The notes: generated by a model not told the origin, from the letters alone. A stretch of 25,456 bases of DNA from Desulfuromonadales bacterium (GCA_014860175.1 JACZKF010000177.1:1-25456), one strand, 5' to 3'; positions 8,761-17,500 are shown, counted from the first letter of the stretch. Translations and numbers: made by a program.

Positions 8761-9852
8761 ATGTCTACTACTAAATATATTTTAGCGATACTCTTGATGC
8801 TCTTTGCTGTTGCCAGTCTGCCCAAGGTACAGGCGGCCGATTACACAATCGGGGCCTACTATTTCCCCGGCTGGCATTCGCAAAGCGAGTATTGGCGAGA
8901 CCTGCAGGGGCTGCCCGGCTCTCGCTCCCCAGGTCGCCCCTGGCCGGAACTTGAACCTCTGCAGGGGTTCGGCTATCCGGAGGAGTCGCCTAAGGTCATG
9001 GAAAAGCAGGTCGACTGGGCCTCATCCTACGGGATCGACTACTTTGCCTTCGATTGGTATTGGGAGGGCTCCAAACCTTCTCTCAACCATGCCATCGAGG
9101 CTTATCAAAAGATCCCCAACAAAACGAAGCTGAACTACTGCCTGCTCTGGGCCAATGCCTATGCCGTCCCCGCCAGCCAGGAGCAGTTCACCGCCATGGT
9201 CGACTACTGGCTGGACAACTATTTCAAGGACCCTAATTACCTCAAGATCGGTGGCAAGCCGGTGGTGATCGTCTTCTCGCCGCATCGACTGCGCGACAAC
9301 GCCCGCGGGTTCGGCTCGGAGACGGGGGAGCTTTTTAAACTGGCCCGGCAGAAGGCGGTCAAGGCCGGGTTGCCGGGAATTCATTTTATCGGCCACACCC
9401 CTGCCAACTCCTATTGGGTGAAGGGGTATCTGCCCGACCAGGGGTACGACGCACTGACTGCCTACAACTATCACGCGGCCGGCTTCCCCGGCGAGTTCAA
9501 AGGGGACGAGCGACCCGCCGTCAATTACCAGGAGCTGCTGGAGGGGTACCAGAGCCAGTGGAACTGGATACTGCAGAACTCAAAGCTCCCCTACGTCGTG
9601 CCGATGTCTTCCGGCTGGGATAAGCGCCCCTGGGGCTCCAACACCCCTCATGACAACTGCCACAGCACCCCGGAGTCGTTCCGCCGGATGCTGGAAGCGG
9701 GCAAGGCGGTGATGGACAAAAACCCGGAGCAGACCGGGCGCATGGGGATTCTCTTCGCCTGGAACGAGTTCGGCGAAGGGGGGTACATCGAGCCGACCAA
9801 GAAGTGGGGGTTTCAGTACCTGCAGGCGGTCAAGGAGGTCTTTGGCAAGTGA
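8761..9852 (+). CDS. exported GH99/WbsX-like glycan-active protein
   Basis: The first 25 residues form a Sec signal peptide (basic start, hydrophobic core, VQA-A cleavage), so the product is periplasmic or secreted. The mature domain begins IGAYYFPGWHS. It contains WASSYGIDYFAFDWYWEGS near residues 88-106 and YNYHAAG near residue 238, and it ends with WNEFGEGGYIEPT (W334-T346). This pattern is that of the glycoside hydrolase 99-like/WbsX (Glyco_tran_WbsX) family, a TIM barrel in which the WNExxEG acidic residues are the likely active site. Family relatives include endo-alpha-mannosidase-type hydrolases and cluster-encoded WbsX proteins of unclear role. Here the signal peptide favours trimming or processing of exported polysaccharide. 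It shares a GTGA overlap with the following epimerase gene. Confidence 0.82.
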   Translation: MSTTKYILAILLMLFAVASLPKVQAADYTIGAYYFPGWHSQSEYWRDLQGLPGSRSPGRPWPELEPLQGFGYPEESPKVMEKQVDWASSYGIDYFAFDWYWEGSKPSLNHAIEAYQKIPNKTKLNYCLLWANAYAVPASQEQFTAMVDYWLDNYFKDPNYLKIGGKPVVIVFSPHRLRDNARGFGSETGELFKLARQKAVKAGLPGIHFIGHTPANSYWVKGYLPDQGYDALTAYNYHAAGFPGEFKGDERPAVNYQELLEGYQSQWNWILQNSKLPYVVPMSSGWDKRPWGSNTPHDNCHSTPESFRRMLEAGKAVMDKNPEQTGRMGILFAWNEFGEGGYIEPTKKWGFQYLQAVKEVFGK

Positions 9853-10862
9853 ATTTGAGCAGGAACGACCTTGGCGTCCAGTTCGGTGGCCGGAAAGTAC
9901 TGGTAACCGGTGGACTCGGTTTTCTCGGGCAGAATCTGGTCGTGGACCTGCTCGCGCACGGCGCTGAGGTGACGATATTGGACCCGGCCCCCATCGAGCC
10001 GGAGTTCAGTCTGGCCGATGTCAGGCTCGTTCGGGAGGATATCCGGCAAGAGCAGCTGCTCGCTTCGTTGATTGAAGGGCAGGAGGTTATCTTCAATCTC
10101 GCCGGAAGATCCGGCGTGGTGGCGAGCAACGACGATCCCCTCGGAGATCTGGAGATCAATTGCCGGGGCCAGCTGGCCTTGCTGGAGGCCTGCCGCCGGC
10201 ATAATCCTTCCGTTCGCATCATCTTCCCCAGTACCCGACTGGTCTACGGCAAGCCCCTTTCCCTTCCCGTGACGGAAAAGCATCCCCTCGCCCCGGAGTC
10301 GATATACGCCGCCCATAAACTGGCCGGCGAGAACTATCACCTGATTTTCGGCCGTCTGTACGGCCCTCGGGTCACGGTGCTGCGCATCTCCAATCCTTAT
10401 GGTCCGCTCCAGGCAGGCGGGCGGCATTACGGGATCGCCAATGTCTTCATTCAGAAGGCCTGTCGGGGTGAAACCATCACCCTGTTCGGGGATGGCAGAC
10501 AGCAGCGCGATTTTCTTTATGTGCGCGATCTCTGCGAGGCCATGATGCTGGCCGCCAGCTCTGAGCGGTCCATTGGCCAGATCTATAACATTGGGGCGAA
10601 GTCCGGGACCAGCCTGCTTGAACTGGCCCAACTCGCGGTGGCGACGGCCGGCAGGGGAACGATCGAAAACGTCCCGTGGCCGGCGGCCTACGATAAGGTG
10701 GAAACGGGCGACTACCGCTCGGACATCAGCCTTGCCCGGCAGGAGCTTGGCTGGACTCCGAACACGTCTCTGGCCGATGGAGTCGCTCGAACCGTGCAGG
10801 CCTATCAGCAGACCGGTTTGCCCCCTGCCGAGATCCCCCGCGGGGGGGAACCCTCCCGATGA
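9849..10862 (+). CDS. NAD-dependent sugar epimerase/dehydratase (extended SDR)
   Basis: This predicted cytosolic enzyme supplies a nucleotide-sugar precursor by epimerisation or dehydration of an NDP-hexose. The Rossmann glycine motif GGLGFLG is at residues 21-27, an acidic residue (ILDP) closes strand 2, and the catalytic set is PSTRLVYG plus YAAHK with Y153 and K157. GDGRQQRDFLYVRDL is the substrate-binding signature of GalE/NDP-sugar epimerases. The GTG at 9849 is chosen because AAGGAGG (9832-9838) precedes it by 10 bases and it forms a GTGA overlap with the upstream stop. An in-frame ATG at 9804 lies inside the previous gene. With this start the protein is 337 aa, normal for the family. 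It could be a UDP-glucose or UDP-glucuronate 4-epimerase or a related dehydratase. Confidence 0.88.
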   Translation: MNLSRNDLGVQFGGRKVLVTGGLGFLGQNLVVDLLAHGAEVTILDPAPIEPEFSLADVRLVREDIRQEQLLASLIEGQEVIFNLAGRSGVVASNDDPLGDLEINCRGQLALLEACRRHNPSVRIIFPSTRLVYGKPLSLPVTEKHPLAPESIYAAHKLAGENYHLIFGRLYGPRVTVLRISNPYGPLQAGGRHYGIANVFIQKACRGETITLFGDGRQQRDFLYVRDLCEAMMLAASSERSIGQIYNIGAKSGTSLLELAQLAVATAGRGTIENVPWPAAYDKVETGDYRSDISLARQELGWTPNTSLADGVARTVQAYQQTGLPPAEIPRGGEPSR

Positions 10863-11998
10863 AAATCGCTCTGATCGGAACGCGCGGGGTCCCCGCCAGC
10901 TATGGCGGGTTCGAGACCTGTGTCGAAGAGGTCGGGCGGCGCCTGGTCGAGCGGGGACACGAGGTTACCGTTTTTTGCCGCTCAGGGCACTATCGGGAGC
11001 GGCGCCGGGTAAGGGAATATCTCGGCATGCGGTTGATCTACCTGCCCAGCATTCGGCATCGAACCCTGGATACCTTGTCGCACACGGCCCTTTCGGTCTT
11101 GCGCGCGATCTTCAGCCCTTTTGACGTGCTGATGGTCTTCAATGCGGCCAACAGTCCGATGTTGATTTTGCCCAGGTTGCTGGGGAGGCGCATCGCCATC
11201 AACACCGATGGGCTGGAATGGAAGCGCGGCAAGTGGGGGCCGCTTGCCCGCCGCTATTACCTGTTCGCCGAATGGCTCTCTACCCGGCTCGCCAACCGCA
11301 TCGTTGCCGACTCGCGGGGGATTGCGGATTATTACCGGCAGCAGTATGGGGCCGAGAGCACCTCCATCGCCTATGGCGCCTACATCAACCAGAGCCGCCG
11401 GCCAGAGTTGCTGGCCCCCCTGGGGCTTACCCCCGGCGGCTACTTTCTGCAGATCACCCGTTTCGAGCCGGAGAACAACCCATTACTGACCCTGCGAGCT
11501 TTCCAGGGGCTCGACACCGACAAGAAGCTGGTGCTGGTTGGCGGAGTCCCCTACGACAGCGACTATGCGCGGCAGATCCGGCAGGAGGCCGGCGAAGGGG
11601 TGCTGTTGCCCGGTTTTATCTATGAACCCGAGTTGCTCCGTGAACTGTGGTGCAACTGCTACGCCTATGTTCACGGCAACGAGGTGGGCGGTACCAACCC
11701 AGCCCTGTTGCAGGCCATGGCCAACGGCTGCCCGACCTTGGCGATCGATGTCCCTTTCAGTCGGGATGTGCTGGACGACACCGGGATCTTCTTCGCCCAT
11801 GAAACAGAGGATTTGCGGCAAAAGATGGGGTGGACGCTTGCTCACCCGGAGGAGCTCAACCTTCTGCGCGAAAAAGCGGTGGCCCGCATCCGCGAACACT
11901 ACTCGTGGGAAGAAGTGGCCGATGGCTACGAGCGGCTGTTTGAGGAGCTGGTCGAGGGGCGCCATCCCTGGCGGTGGTTGCCGGCAGGAAAGAGATAG
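10859..11998 (+). CDS. DUF1972-type GT4 glycosyltransferase (rhamnosyltransferase-like)
   Basis: The N-terminus (IGTRGVPASYGGFET, residues 6-20) is the hallmark of the DUF1972 glycosyltransferase group, which includes beta-1,4-rhamnosyltransferases of capsule and S-layer glycan clusters. It typically adds the second sugar after the initiating transferase. Other conserved stretches are NTDGLEWKRGKW, VADSRGIADYY and, in the donor domain, NEVGGTNPALLQAM. At the position where the family usually has Glu (LLEAM), this protein has Gln at residue 285 (codon 11711-11713, CAG), a substitution in the second Glu of the EX7E-like region. Its 379 residues are full length. It begins in an ATGA overlap with the epimerase. 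Placement just before the initiating transferase gene fits an early step in repeat-unit assembly. Confidence 0.88.
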   Translation: MKIALIGTRGVPASYGGFETCVEEVGRRLVERGHEVTVFCRSGHYRERRRVREYLGMRLIYLPSIRHRTLDTLSHTALSVLRAIFSPFDVLMVFNAANSPMLILPRLLGRRIAINTDGLEWKRGKWGPLARRYYLFAEWLSTRLANRIVADSRGIADYYRQQYGAESTSIAYGAYINQSRRPELLAPLGLTPGGYFLQITRFEPENNPLLTLRAFQGLDTDKKLVLVGGVPYDSDYARQIRQEAGEGVLLPGFIYEPELLRELWCNCYAYVHGNEVGGTNPALLQAMANGCPTLAIDVPFSRDVLDDTGIFFAHETEDLRQKMGWTLAHPEELNLLREKAVARIREHYSWEEVADGYERLFEELVEGRHPWRWLPAGKR

Positions 11999-12007
11999 CC
12001 GTATAAT
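11978..12007 (+). promoter_or_regulatory. candidate sigma-70 promoter for the initiating transferase gene
   Basis: TTGCCG (11978-11983, 4 of 6 to consensus) and a perfect TATAAT (12002-12007) are separated by 18 bases. The pair overlaps the stop codon of the DUF1972 glycosyltransferase gene and sits in front of a 140-bp gap, the first real gap since the methyltransferase. Transcription would start near 12014 and give a leader of about 125 bases. Perfect -10 hexamers are rare in such GC-rich sequence, but no experimental support exists. Confidence 0.5.
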
Positions 12008-12138
12008 GAGAGTCGAGTGGAACGAGGTCCACCGAGTTTCGCCTCGCCTTCGCTAAGCCAACGTTTTGGCCGATACCGCGGCTCTGTCTGCCCTGGCCTC
12101 CACGACAGGTGATTCAGGGGTGCTTTTGACTGGATCTT

Positions 12139-13548
12139 ATGCTCAAGGAACGCGCCAAGTTTTTCAACCGCCTGGCCAAGCTGGTCGACCTGTTTCTGGT
12201 CGTCCTGGCGTTGCTGGTTGCCTATAAAATACGGGAGCGATGGGGAGGTCTGGAGCCGATCGAGAACTACCTCTGGATCCTCGTCGTGACGATCCCCGTC
12301 GGCTATCTGCAGATGATCCGCTACGGATTTTATGCCTCGTTGCGCCGCCGTCCGCTATTCGACCTGAACACCGGACTGTTCAATGTCCACCTGATCGCCG
12401 GTATTGCCGGCGCCGCCGTCATTTACCTGGTCTTTCCCGATTTCAGCCGCGGCCTCTACTTCACCTTCGTTATCCTCTCCTTTTTGCTGTTGACCACCGA
12501 GAGGTGCCTGGTGCGTCTGGCTCTCGGCACCGCCCGCCGTCAGGGGTACAACTATCGCAATATTCTGGTGGTCGGCACCGGTGCGAAAGCGCTCCATTTC
12601 AAGGAGCTGCTGGACCAGTATCAGGACTGGGGGCTGCAGATTCTCGGGTTTGTCACGGCCGGCGACGAGCCGGGGGAAGGGACGGTGGCGGGGCTGCCGG
12701 TGCTGGGGCGGCTGGAGGATCTGGTGGCGATCTGCAAGGCGAAGCCGGTCGACGAGGTGGTGTTCAGCCTGCCGCGAACCCCCGCCCTGCAGCAAGAGGT
12801 GGAGCGCAATCTGCGGGAGATGGAGAGCCTGGGGATCACCGTCCGCATGGTGCTCGACCTGTTCGAATTGCCGACCGCCAAGCGGGAGCTGGAGTTCTTC
12901 CACGAGGAAATCCCCATCCTGACCTTTCATTCCAATGCCTTCGACCCCCAGCAGTCTTTCCGCAAGCGGCTGATGGATGTGGCGGGAGCCCTGGTCGGTC
13001 TGGCCGCCATAGTCGTTCTGTTCCCTTTTATCGCCCTGGCCATTCGCCTCGACTCGCGCGGGCCGATCTTTTTCAGCCAGGTGCGGGTAGGGGAAAACGG
13101 TCGCAGTTTCCGGCTGTGGAAATTTCGTTCCATGGCCGTTGACGCCGAGGCGCGCAAACAGGAGCTGCTGGCGCGCAACGAGATGCAGGGGGCGATTTTC
13201 AAGATGCAGGATGACCCGCGGATCACCCGGGTCGGCAAATTCCTGCGCCGCACCAGCCTGGACGAGCTGCCGCAGTTCTGGAATGTCCTCAAGGGGGAGA
13301 TGAGCCTGGTCGGCACCCGGCCCCCCACCCCGGAGGAGGTCATTCAGTATGAGACCTGGCACCGGCGGCGGATCAGCATCAAGCCGGGGCTCACCGGTCT
13401 GTGGCAGGTCAGCGGCCGCAACACCATCCAGGCTTTCGACGAGGTGGTGGCTCTCGACTTGCGTTACATCGACAACTGGACTCTGTGGCTGGATGTGAAG
13501 CTGATCTTCAAGACCTTGCGGGTGGTGTTCCGGCGAGAAGGGAGCTGA
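12139..13548 (+). CDS. undecaprenyl-phosphate sugar-1-phosphate transferase (WbaP/WcaJ type)
   Basis: This membrane enzyme transfers a hexose-1-phosphate, commonly glucose or galactose, from a UDP-sugar to undecaprenyl phosphate and so starts every repeat unit. The 469 residues have the long polyprenyl-glycosylphosphotransferase layout: N-terminal transmembrane segments (about residues 10-125), a Rossmann-like middle domain beginning RNILVVGTGAKALHF near 142, and a C-terminal Bac_transf catalytic domain (about 275-465). The catalytic domain has the re-entrant helix KRLMDVAGALVGLAAI, then FFSQVRVGENG and LWKFRSM. The Asp-Glu catalytic dyad D375-E376 is in SLDELPQFWNVLKGEMSLVG, and KPGLTGLWQVSGR follows. 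An in-frame TGA lies ten bases upstream, so ATG 12139 is the first possible start; its ribosome site is weak. It is the last gene of the cluster, with its own candidate promoter. The donor sugar is not predictable. Confidence 0.93.
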   Translation: MLKERAKFFNRLAKLVDLFLVVLALLVAYKIRERWGGLEPIENYLWILVVTIPVGYLQMIRYGFYASLRRRPLFDLNTGLFNVHLIAGIAGAAVIYLVFPDFSRGLYFTFVILSFLLLTTERCLVRLALGTARRQGYNYRNILVVGTGAKALHFKELLDQYQDWGLQILGFVTAGDEPGEGTVAGLPVLGRLEDLVAICKAKPVDEVVFSLPRTPALQQEVERNLREMESLGITVRMVLDLFELPTAKRELEFFHEEIPILTFHSNAFDPQQSFRKRLMDVAGALVGLAAIVVLFPFIALAIRLDSRGPIFFSQVRVGENGRSFRLWKFRSMAVDAEARKQELLARNEMQGAIFKMQDDPRITRVGKFLRRTSLDELPQFWNVLKGEMSLVGTRPPTPEEVIQYETWHRRRISIKPGLTGLWQVSGRNTIQAFDEVVALDLRYIDNWTLWLDVKLIFKTLRVVFRREGS

Positions 13549-13572
13549 TGGCGGGGTGGAATTAAAATTTAA

Positions 13573-13599
13573 TTGACATCGATTAAAATACAGTTTAAT
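13573..13599 (+). promoter_or_regulatory. candidate sigma-70 promoter driving the c-di-GMP riboswitch leader
   Basis: A perfect -35 hexamer TTGACA (13573-13578) is followed by TTTAAT (13594-13599, 5 of 6) with a short 15-base spacer, inside the only strongly AT-rich stretch after the polysaccharide genes (13560-13619). A start near 13606 would place the riboswitch aptamer almost at the 5' end of the RNA, as expected for a leader. The short spacer lowers certainty about the exact -10. Confidence 0.55.
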
Positions 13600-13622
13600 C
13601 AGAAAAGAACTAATTTTAGGAT

Positions 13623-13721
13623 CTCTCCGATAAGAGCAAACCCGGGGCAACCCGGGGGCGCAGAGTCACGGGTCCACCGCCGCCGTCAGGCGAAGGGGGA
13701 TAGCCGGACCGCCGAAGAGAG
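13623..13721 (+). promoter_or_regulatory. cyclic-di-GMP-I (GEMM-I) riboswitch aptamer
   Basis: The outer helix P1 is CTCTC (13623-13627) with GAGAG (13717-13721). Inside it, GAGCAAA leads into a hairpin CCCGGG (13641-13646), GNRA tetraloop GCAA (13647-13650), CCCGGG (13651-13656). The conserved joining strand GGCGCAGAG (13657-13665) follows, equivalent to the family's GGACGCAAAG. The second stem-loop begins CACGGGTCC (13667-13675) and closes with GATAGCCGGACCGCCGAAG (13699-13717), matching the GEMM-I 3' strand that contains the ligand-contacting C. All landmark elements (CAAA-C, GNRA loop, GCRRAG, ATAGCCGG, CCGAAG) are present in order. The aptamer senses the second messenger c-di-GMP and would control transcription through the terminator 38 bases downstream. 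The original target is probably the giant exported protein at 14549. Confidence 0.92.
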
Positions 13722-13758
13722 TCGGTATTCCCGTTAAAAGCGATCTGGGGAATGTGGG

Positions 13759-13793
13759 CGCCTGTCTTCGGCTGAAGACCGGCGTTTTTTTTT
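13759..13793 (+). terminator. intrinsic terminator, expression platform of the c-di-GMP riboswitch
   Basis: CGCC-T-GTCTTC (13759-13769) pairs with GAAGAC-C-GGCG (13774-13784) around a GGCT loop, giving ten base pairs and one mismatch, followed directly by nine T residues (13785-13793). Between aptamer and terminator, ATTCCC (13727-13732) can pair with GGGAAT (13748-13753), a possible intermediate or competing hairpin. The position 38-72 bases after the aptamer is standard for transcriptional riboswitches. Whether c-di-GMP turns expression on or off cannot be decided by eye. Confidence 0.88.
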
Positions 13794-13845
13794 GCATGGC
13801 CAACCCGGAATCGGCGCGCCTGTTCGATTCCGAGGAGGAGGGGCA

Positions 13846-14505
13846 GTGCCGAGAGTAGCCAGGGGCCTTGCCGACAACCATGTCTATCACATCCTGAACC
13901 GCGGCAACGGGCGGCAGGCGGTCTTTTTCAGCGACGAGGACTTTGCCACCTTCATCGAGCTGGTCGGTACCGCCGGCAAGCGCTTCGCCGTCGAGTCTCT
14001 TGCCTATTGCCTGCTGCCCAACCATTTTCACCTGCTGGTGCGTCCGGCCCGTGGCGCCGAACTCGGCCGTTTCATGCAGTGGCTGATGACCAGCCACGTC
14101 CGGCGGCATCACCGAGTCTATCAGGGAAGTGGTCACCTCTGGCAGGGCAGGTACAAGAGTTTTCCGGTAAAGGACGACGCGCATCTGCTGACGGTAATGC
14201 GCTATATCGAGGGGAACCCGGTTCGTGCCGGTCTGGTCGCCTCGGCCCGGGAGTGGCCGTGGAGTTCGCACCTTGAACGGGTAGGCGCCCGGCCGAAACG
14301 GCTGATTGCCGACGCCCCGATTCCCCTTCCGCCCGACTGGGGGGCCTTCGTCGACCAGCCGCTGACCGAAGGGGAGCTCGAGCGGCTGGGGCAGAGCGTT
14401 ACGCGACAGGCCCCTTACGGTGATGGGGATTGGCAGATGGATGTCTGTGAAAAATATGGGTTGGAATCGACAGTCCGGAAACGGGGTCGGCCAAGAAGGG
14501 GATAG
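13846..14505 (+). CDS. REP-associated tyrosine transposase (RAYT, Y1/IS200-like)
   Basis: This is a single-strand HUH endonuclease of the Y1_Tnp family that cuts and rejoins REP-type palindromes. The start is the GTG at 13846: a GAGGAGGAGG ribosome site lies 5 bases before it, and it gives the family N-terminus PRVARGLADNHVYHILNRGN. A longer frame from 13792 begins inside the riboswitch terminator and is rejected. The HUH motif is H60-F61-H62 in LLPNHFHLLVRP. GHLWQGRYKSFPV follows, and the catalytic tyrosine is probably Y120 in MRYIEGNPVRAGLV. The C-terminal KRGRPRRG tail is typical for RAYTs. At 219 aa it is intact and has no frameshift. It lies between the c-di-GMP switch and the giant exported-protein gene, so it may be transcribed under the switch or have separated the switch from its target. 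Confidence 0.9.
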   Translation: MPRVARGLADNHVYHILNRGNGRQAVFFSDEDFATFIELVGTAGKRFAVESLAYCLLPNHFHLLVRPARGAELGRFMQWLMTSHVRRHHRVYQGSGHLWQGRYKSFPVKDDAHLLTVMRYIEGNPVRAGLVASAREWPWSSHLERVGARPKRLIADAPIPLPPDWGAFVDQPLTEGELERLGQSVTRQAPYGDGDWQMDVCEKYGLESTVRKRGRPRRG

Positions 14506-14507
14506 GC

Positions 14508-14530
14508 GAAAAGTAGCCTGTCCCCTTTTT
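14508..14530 (+). repeat. possible REP-like end sequence behind the RAYT gene
   Basis: Immediately after the transposase stop lies a segment containing AAAAGTAGCCTGTCCCC followed by a T run. AAAAG and CTTTT can pair as a weak hairpin. The reverse complement (AAAAGGGGACAGGCTACTTTT-type) resembles short dispersed sequences that, from memory, sit next to RAYT genes in deltaproteobacteria. Only one copy is visible in this window, so a mobile end is not demonstrated. Confidence 0.3.
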
Positions 14531-14548
14531 CTTTAAGGAGGAGGAACT

Positions 14549-17500
14549 GTGAAGATCAGAGCATGCTGCTTTCTTTTAATAATGATTTTCGCCGGAGCAA
14601 GCCAGGCTGCAGCGGCATGGAATGCCGGCATCAGTTCTGTTGGCTTCGGGAACACAGCGGCCAAAGCAGGCCTTGGCCAGGATGCCAAGCCAAATGCTGT
14701 CTTAAGAAATCTCGGTGACCCAGGAATTTTCAGGATTAAGCTGGAGGTGTTTAAGCAAGGCTCCAGTTCACCCGTATACACCAAAACGAGTCAAACTCCC
14801 GAAATCGGGACCAATCAGGTATTTAGTGATACCGGAATCTGGTCACCGCCTGATGCCGGTCCCTACCTGGTGAAAGCGACGGCACAAAGTATCCATGGAG
14901 ACACCTTCAATGGCAATGCCACTTATCCCAGCCCACGTAGTTCAAGCTATGTTCAATTCCCTTTGCCTGCCTACAATGCTGGAATCAGCTATGCAGACTT
15001 TCTCAATAAAACTGTAAAGGTAGGCTCGGGTAGCAATGCCCAGCCCAGGGCCACCCTGATCAATCTTGCGGACAAAGGAATATTCCAGGTGAAGCTGGAA
15101 GTTCTGAAATCTGGTTCCAGCGTACCGGTATATACCTATACGACCCAGACGACCGAACTGGCCACCGGACAGACATTCTCCTACACTGGCACCTGGTCGC
15201 CCCCCGATACCGCTGCTTATTATGTCCGGGGTACGGCGATGAGTATTCACGGGAGTGTCTTCTCCGGCAATTCGACCTATCCGAGCCCCCGTACAGGATG
15301 CAGCCTGGTCTTCCCCTCCCAGCCCGACTTCACTTCGGCAATCTCCGCCGTACGAGGCTCCCCGGTGCTAGCTGGCGGGAATCTTTATGCCGACGCTATC
15401 GTGAGTAACATTGATTTTGGAAGTGCTGGGTCCAGCGTGGCTCGTTTTTATCTGTCCACCAACTCCTCCTTGAGTTCAGACGATGTGCACCTGGGCTACG
15501 TCAATGTGCCCTCCGTCAATGGCAAGGCAAATCACAACTTGGCCAATGTGACCCTTCCGATCCCGCAGGGAACTCCAGCCGGGAGCTACTGCCTGCTATT
15601 CTATCCTGATGCAGATAAAACAGTTTCCGAAACCAATGAGGGCAATAATTTATCTTATCAATGCGGTTTGACGGTGGCTCCAACTTACAACGCCGGAATC
15701 AGCTATGCGGATTTCCTGGACAAAGCAGTCAAAGTCGGCACCGGCAGCAATGCCCAGCCTCGGGCTACCCTGGTCAATCTGGCAGACAGAGGAACTTTCC
15801 AGGTAAAACTGGAAGTTCTGAAATCTGGTTCCAGCGTACCGGTATATACCTATACGACCCAGACGACCGAACTGACCACCGGACAATCATTTTCCTATAC
15901 CGGCACTTGGTCACCCCCTGATACCGCTGTTTATTATGTCCGGAGTACGGCGATGAGTATTCACGGGAGTGTCTTCTCCGGCAATTCGACCTATCCGAGC
16001 CCCCGTACAGGAAGCAGCCTGGTCTTCCCCTCCCAGCCCGACTTCACTTCGGCAATCACAGCCGTTCGCGGGTCGCCGGTAGTGGCTGGAGGTAATCTGT
16101 ACGCCGACGCCATTGTGAGCAATATTGATTTTGGAAACGCCGGGGCGAGCGTGGCCCGGTTCTATCTCTCCACTGATTCCTCTTTGAGCTCGGACGATAT
16201 ATCTTTGGGCAGCATCAATTTGCCTTCAATCAACGGCAAGGCCAACCACAATCTGACCAACGTGACTCTCCCCATCCCTTTGTCGACATTGGCCGGAAGC
16301 TATTGCCTCCTGTTTTATCCGGACTCAAATGAAACCGTTGTAGAGGCTAATGACAACAATAATGTTTCCTATGAGTGCGGCCTGACTGTAGCTCCAACTT
16401 ACAATGCTGGCATCAGCTTTGCTGATTTCCTGGACAAAACGGTCAAGGCAGGTTCCGGCAGCAACGCCCAGCCCAGGGTCACCCTTATTAATCTGGCAGA
16501 TAAGGGAATTTTTCAGATTAAACTGGAGGTGCTGAAATCCGGTTCCAGCGTGCCGGTATATACCTATACGACCCAGACGACCGAACTGACCACCGGACAG
16601 ACCTTCTCCTACACCGGCACCTGGTCGCCGCCCGATACGGCCACCTACTATGTCCGAGGTACGGCGATGAGTATTCATGGACAGCCATTTTCGGGTAGCA
16701 GCACTTATACCGGCATATACCAGGGAAGTGGCAGCACCTTTCCTGCCCCTTCCTACTACGCGGCGATCACCGAGCTTGGATTTAAAAAACCCGATGTCAA
16801 CCGTGGCATGGGCAATGACGCCCAGCCATATGCTCGATTGTTGAACCAAGGCGACAGCCCTCAGGAGTTGTCGATCAGGATTGAGGTCATCGACCAGTTT
16901 GCAAATGCGATCATGGTTTCTGAATTGCTCGAGTGCGGGGTTGTTCCAGTTGGTGCCTCCTGCGAGCAAACCATTGAGTGGGTGCCGCTCAGCAGTCACA
17001 ACAAGACCTATACGGTGCGGGCCTATGCGCTCAACGAGGAAGAGAAGCCGACTGAACCCCTGCAAGGCAGCGGCTCCGTTAACCCGGCCGTTGCCCTTGG
17101 TGAAAACCGTTTCTTTCTCCCCGACAGCGAATACCTGATCACCGAAGGTGACATAACCTACTCAGTGCCTGTGAGATTTAACCCGGACACCCCCCTTACC
17201 TACGATACTTTTTATGCGAAAGTAGATGGCGCCGTGGTTGGGCCGGAACCCTATGTCGCGGCCAGGCTCTATTCTGCAAGCCAAGTCATGGCCCAATTGC
17301 TGGAGTACCCTCACGATGAATACAGGAATGTCGCTAGAGAATCCTTTGAGCATATAAAGGGGTATTTGGCCAATGTGGGACAGGCCAGCATTACCGCGGG
17401 CAAGGCATCGATTCTTTCCTCATCGCTGGCAGGGGCCGGTACCGGGGCGGTCATGTGCTGGTGGGCTGGACCAGGTGCCGCCGCCTGTGGCATTGCAGGC

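Noticed and set aside
12355..13650. Antisense open frame of 431 codons opposite the initiating transferase
   Set aside because: Low-complexity Gln/His/Pro-rich product; it lies opposite an unmistakable Bac_transf gene.
13792..13845. Upstream ATG for the RAYT transposase
   Set aside because: It lies inside the terminator T tract and adds residues absent from the family; GTG 13846 has a near-ideal ribosome site.
14972..16750. CRISPR-like array
   Set aside because: The repeats are hundreds of bases long, in frame and coding; there are no short repeats with unique spacers anywhere in the window.
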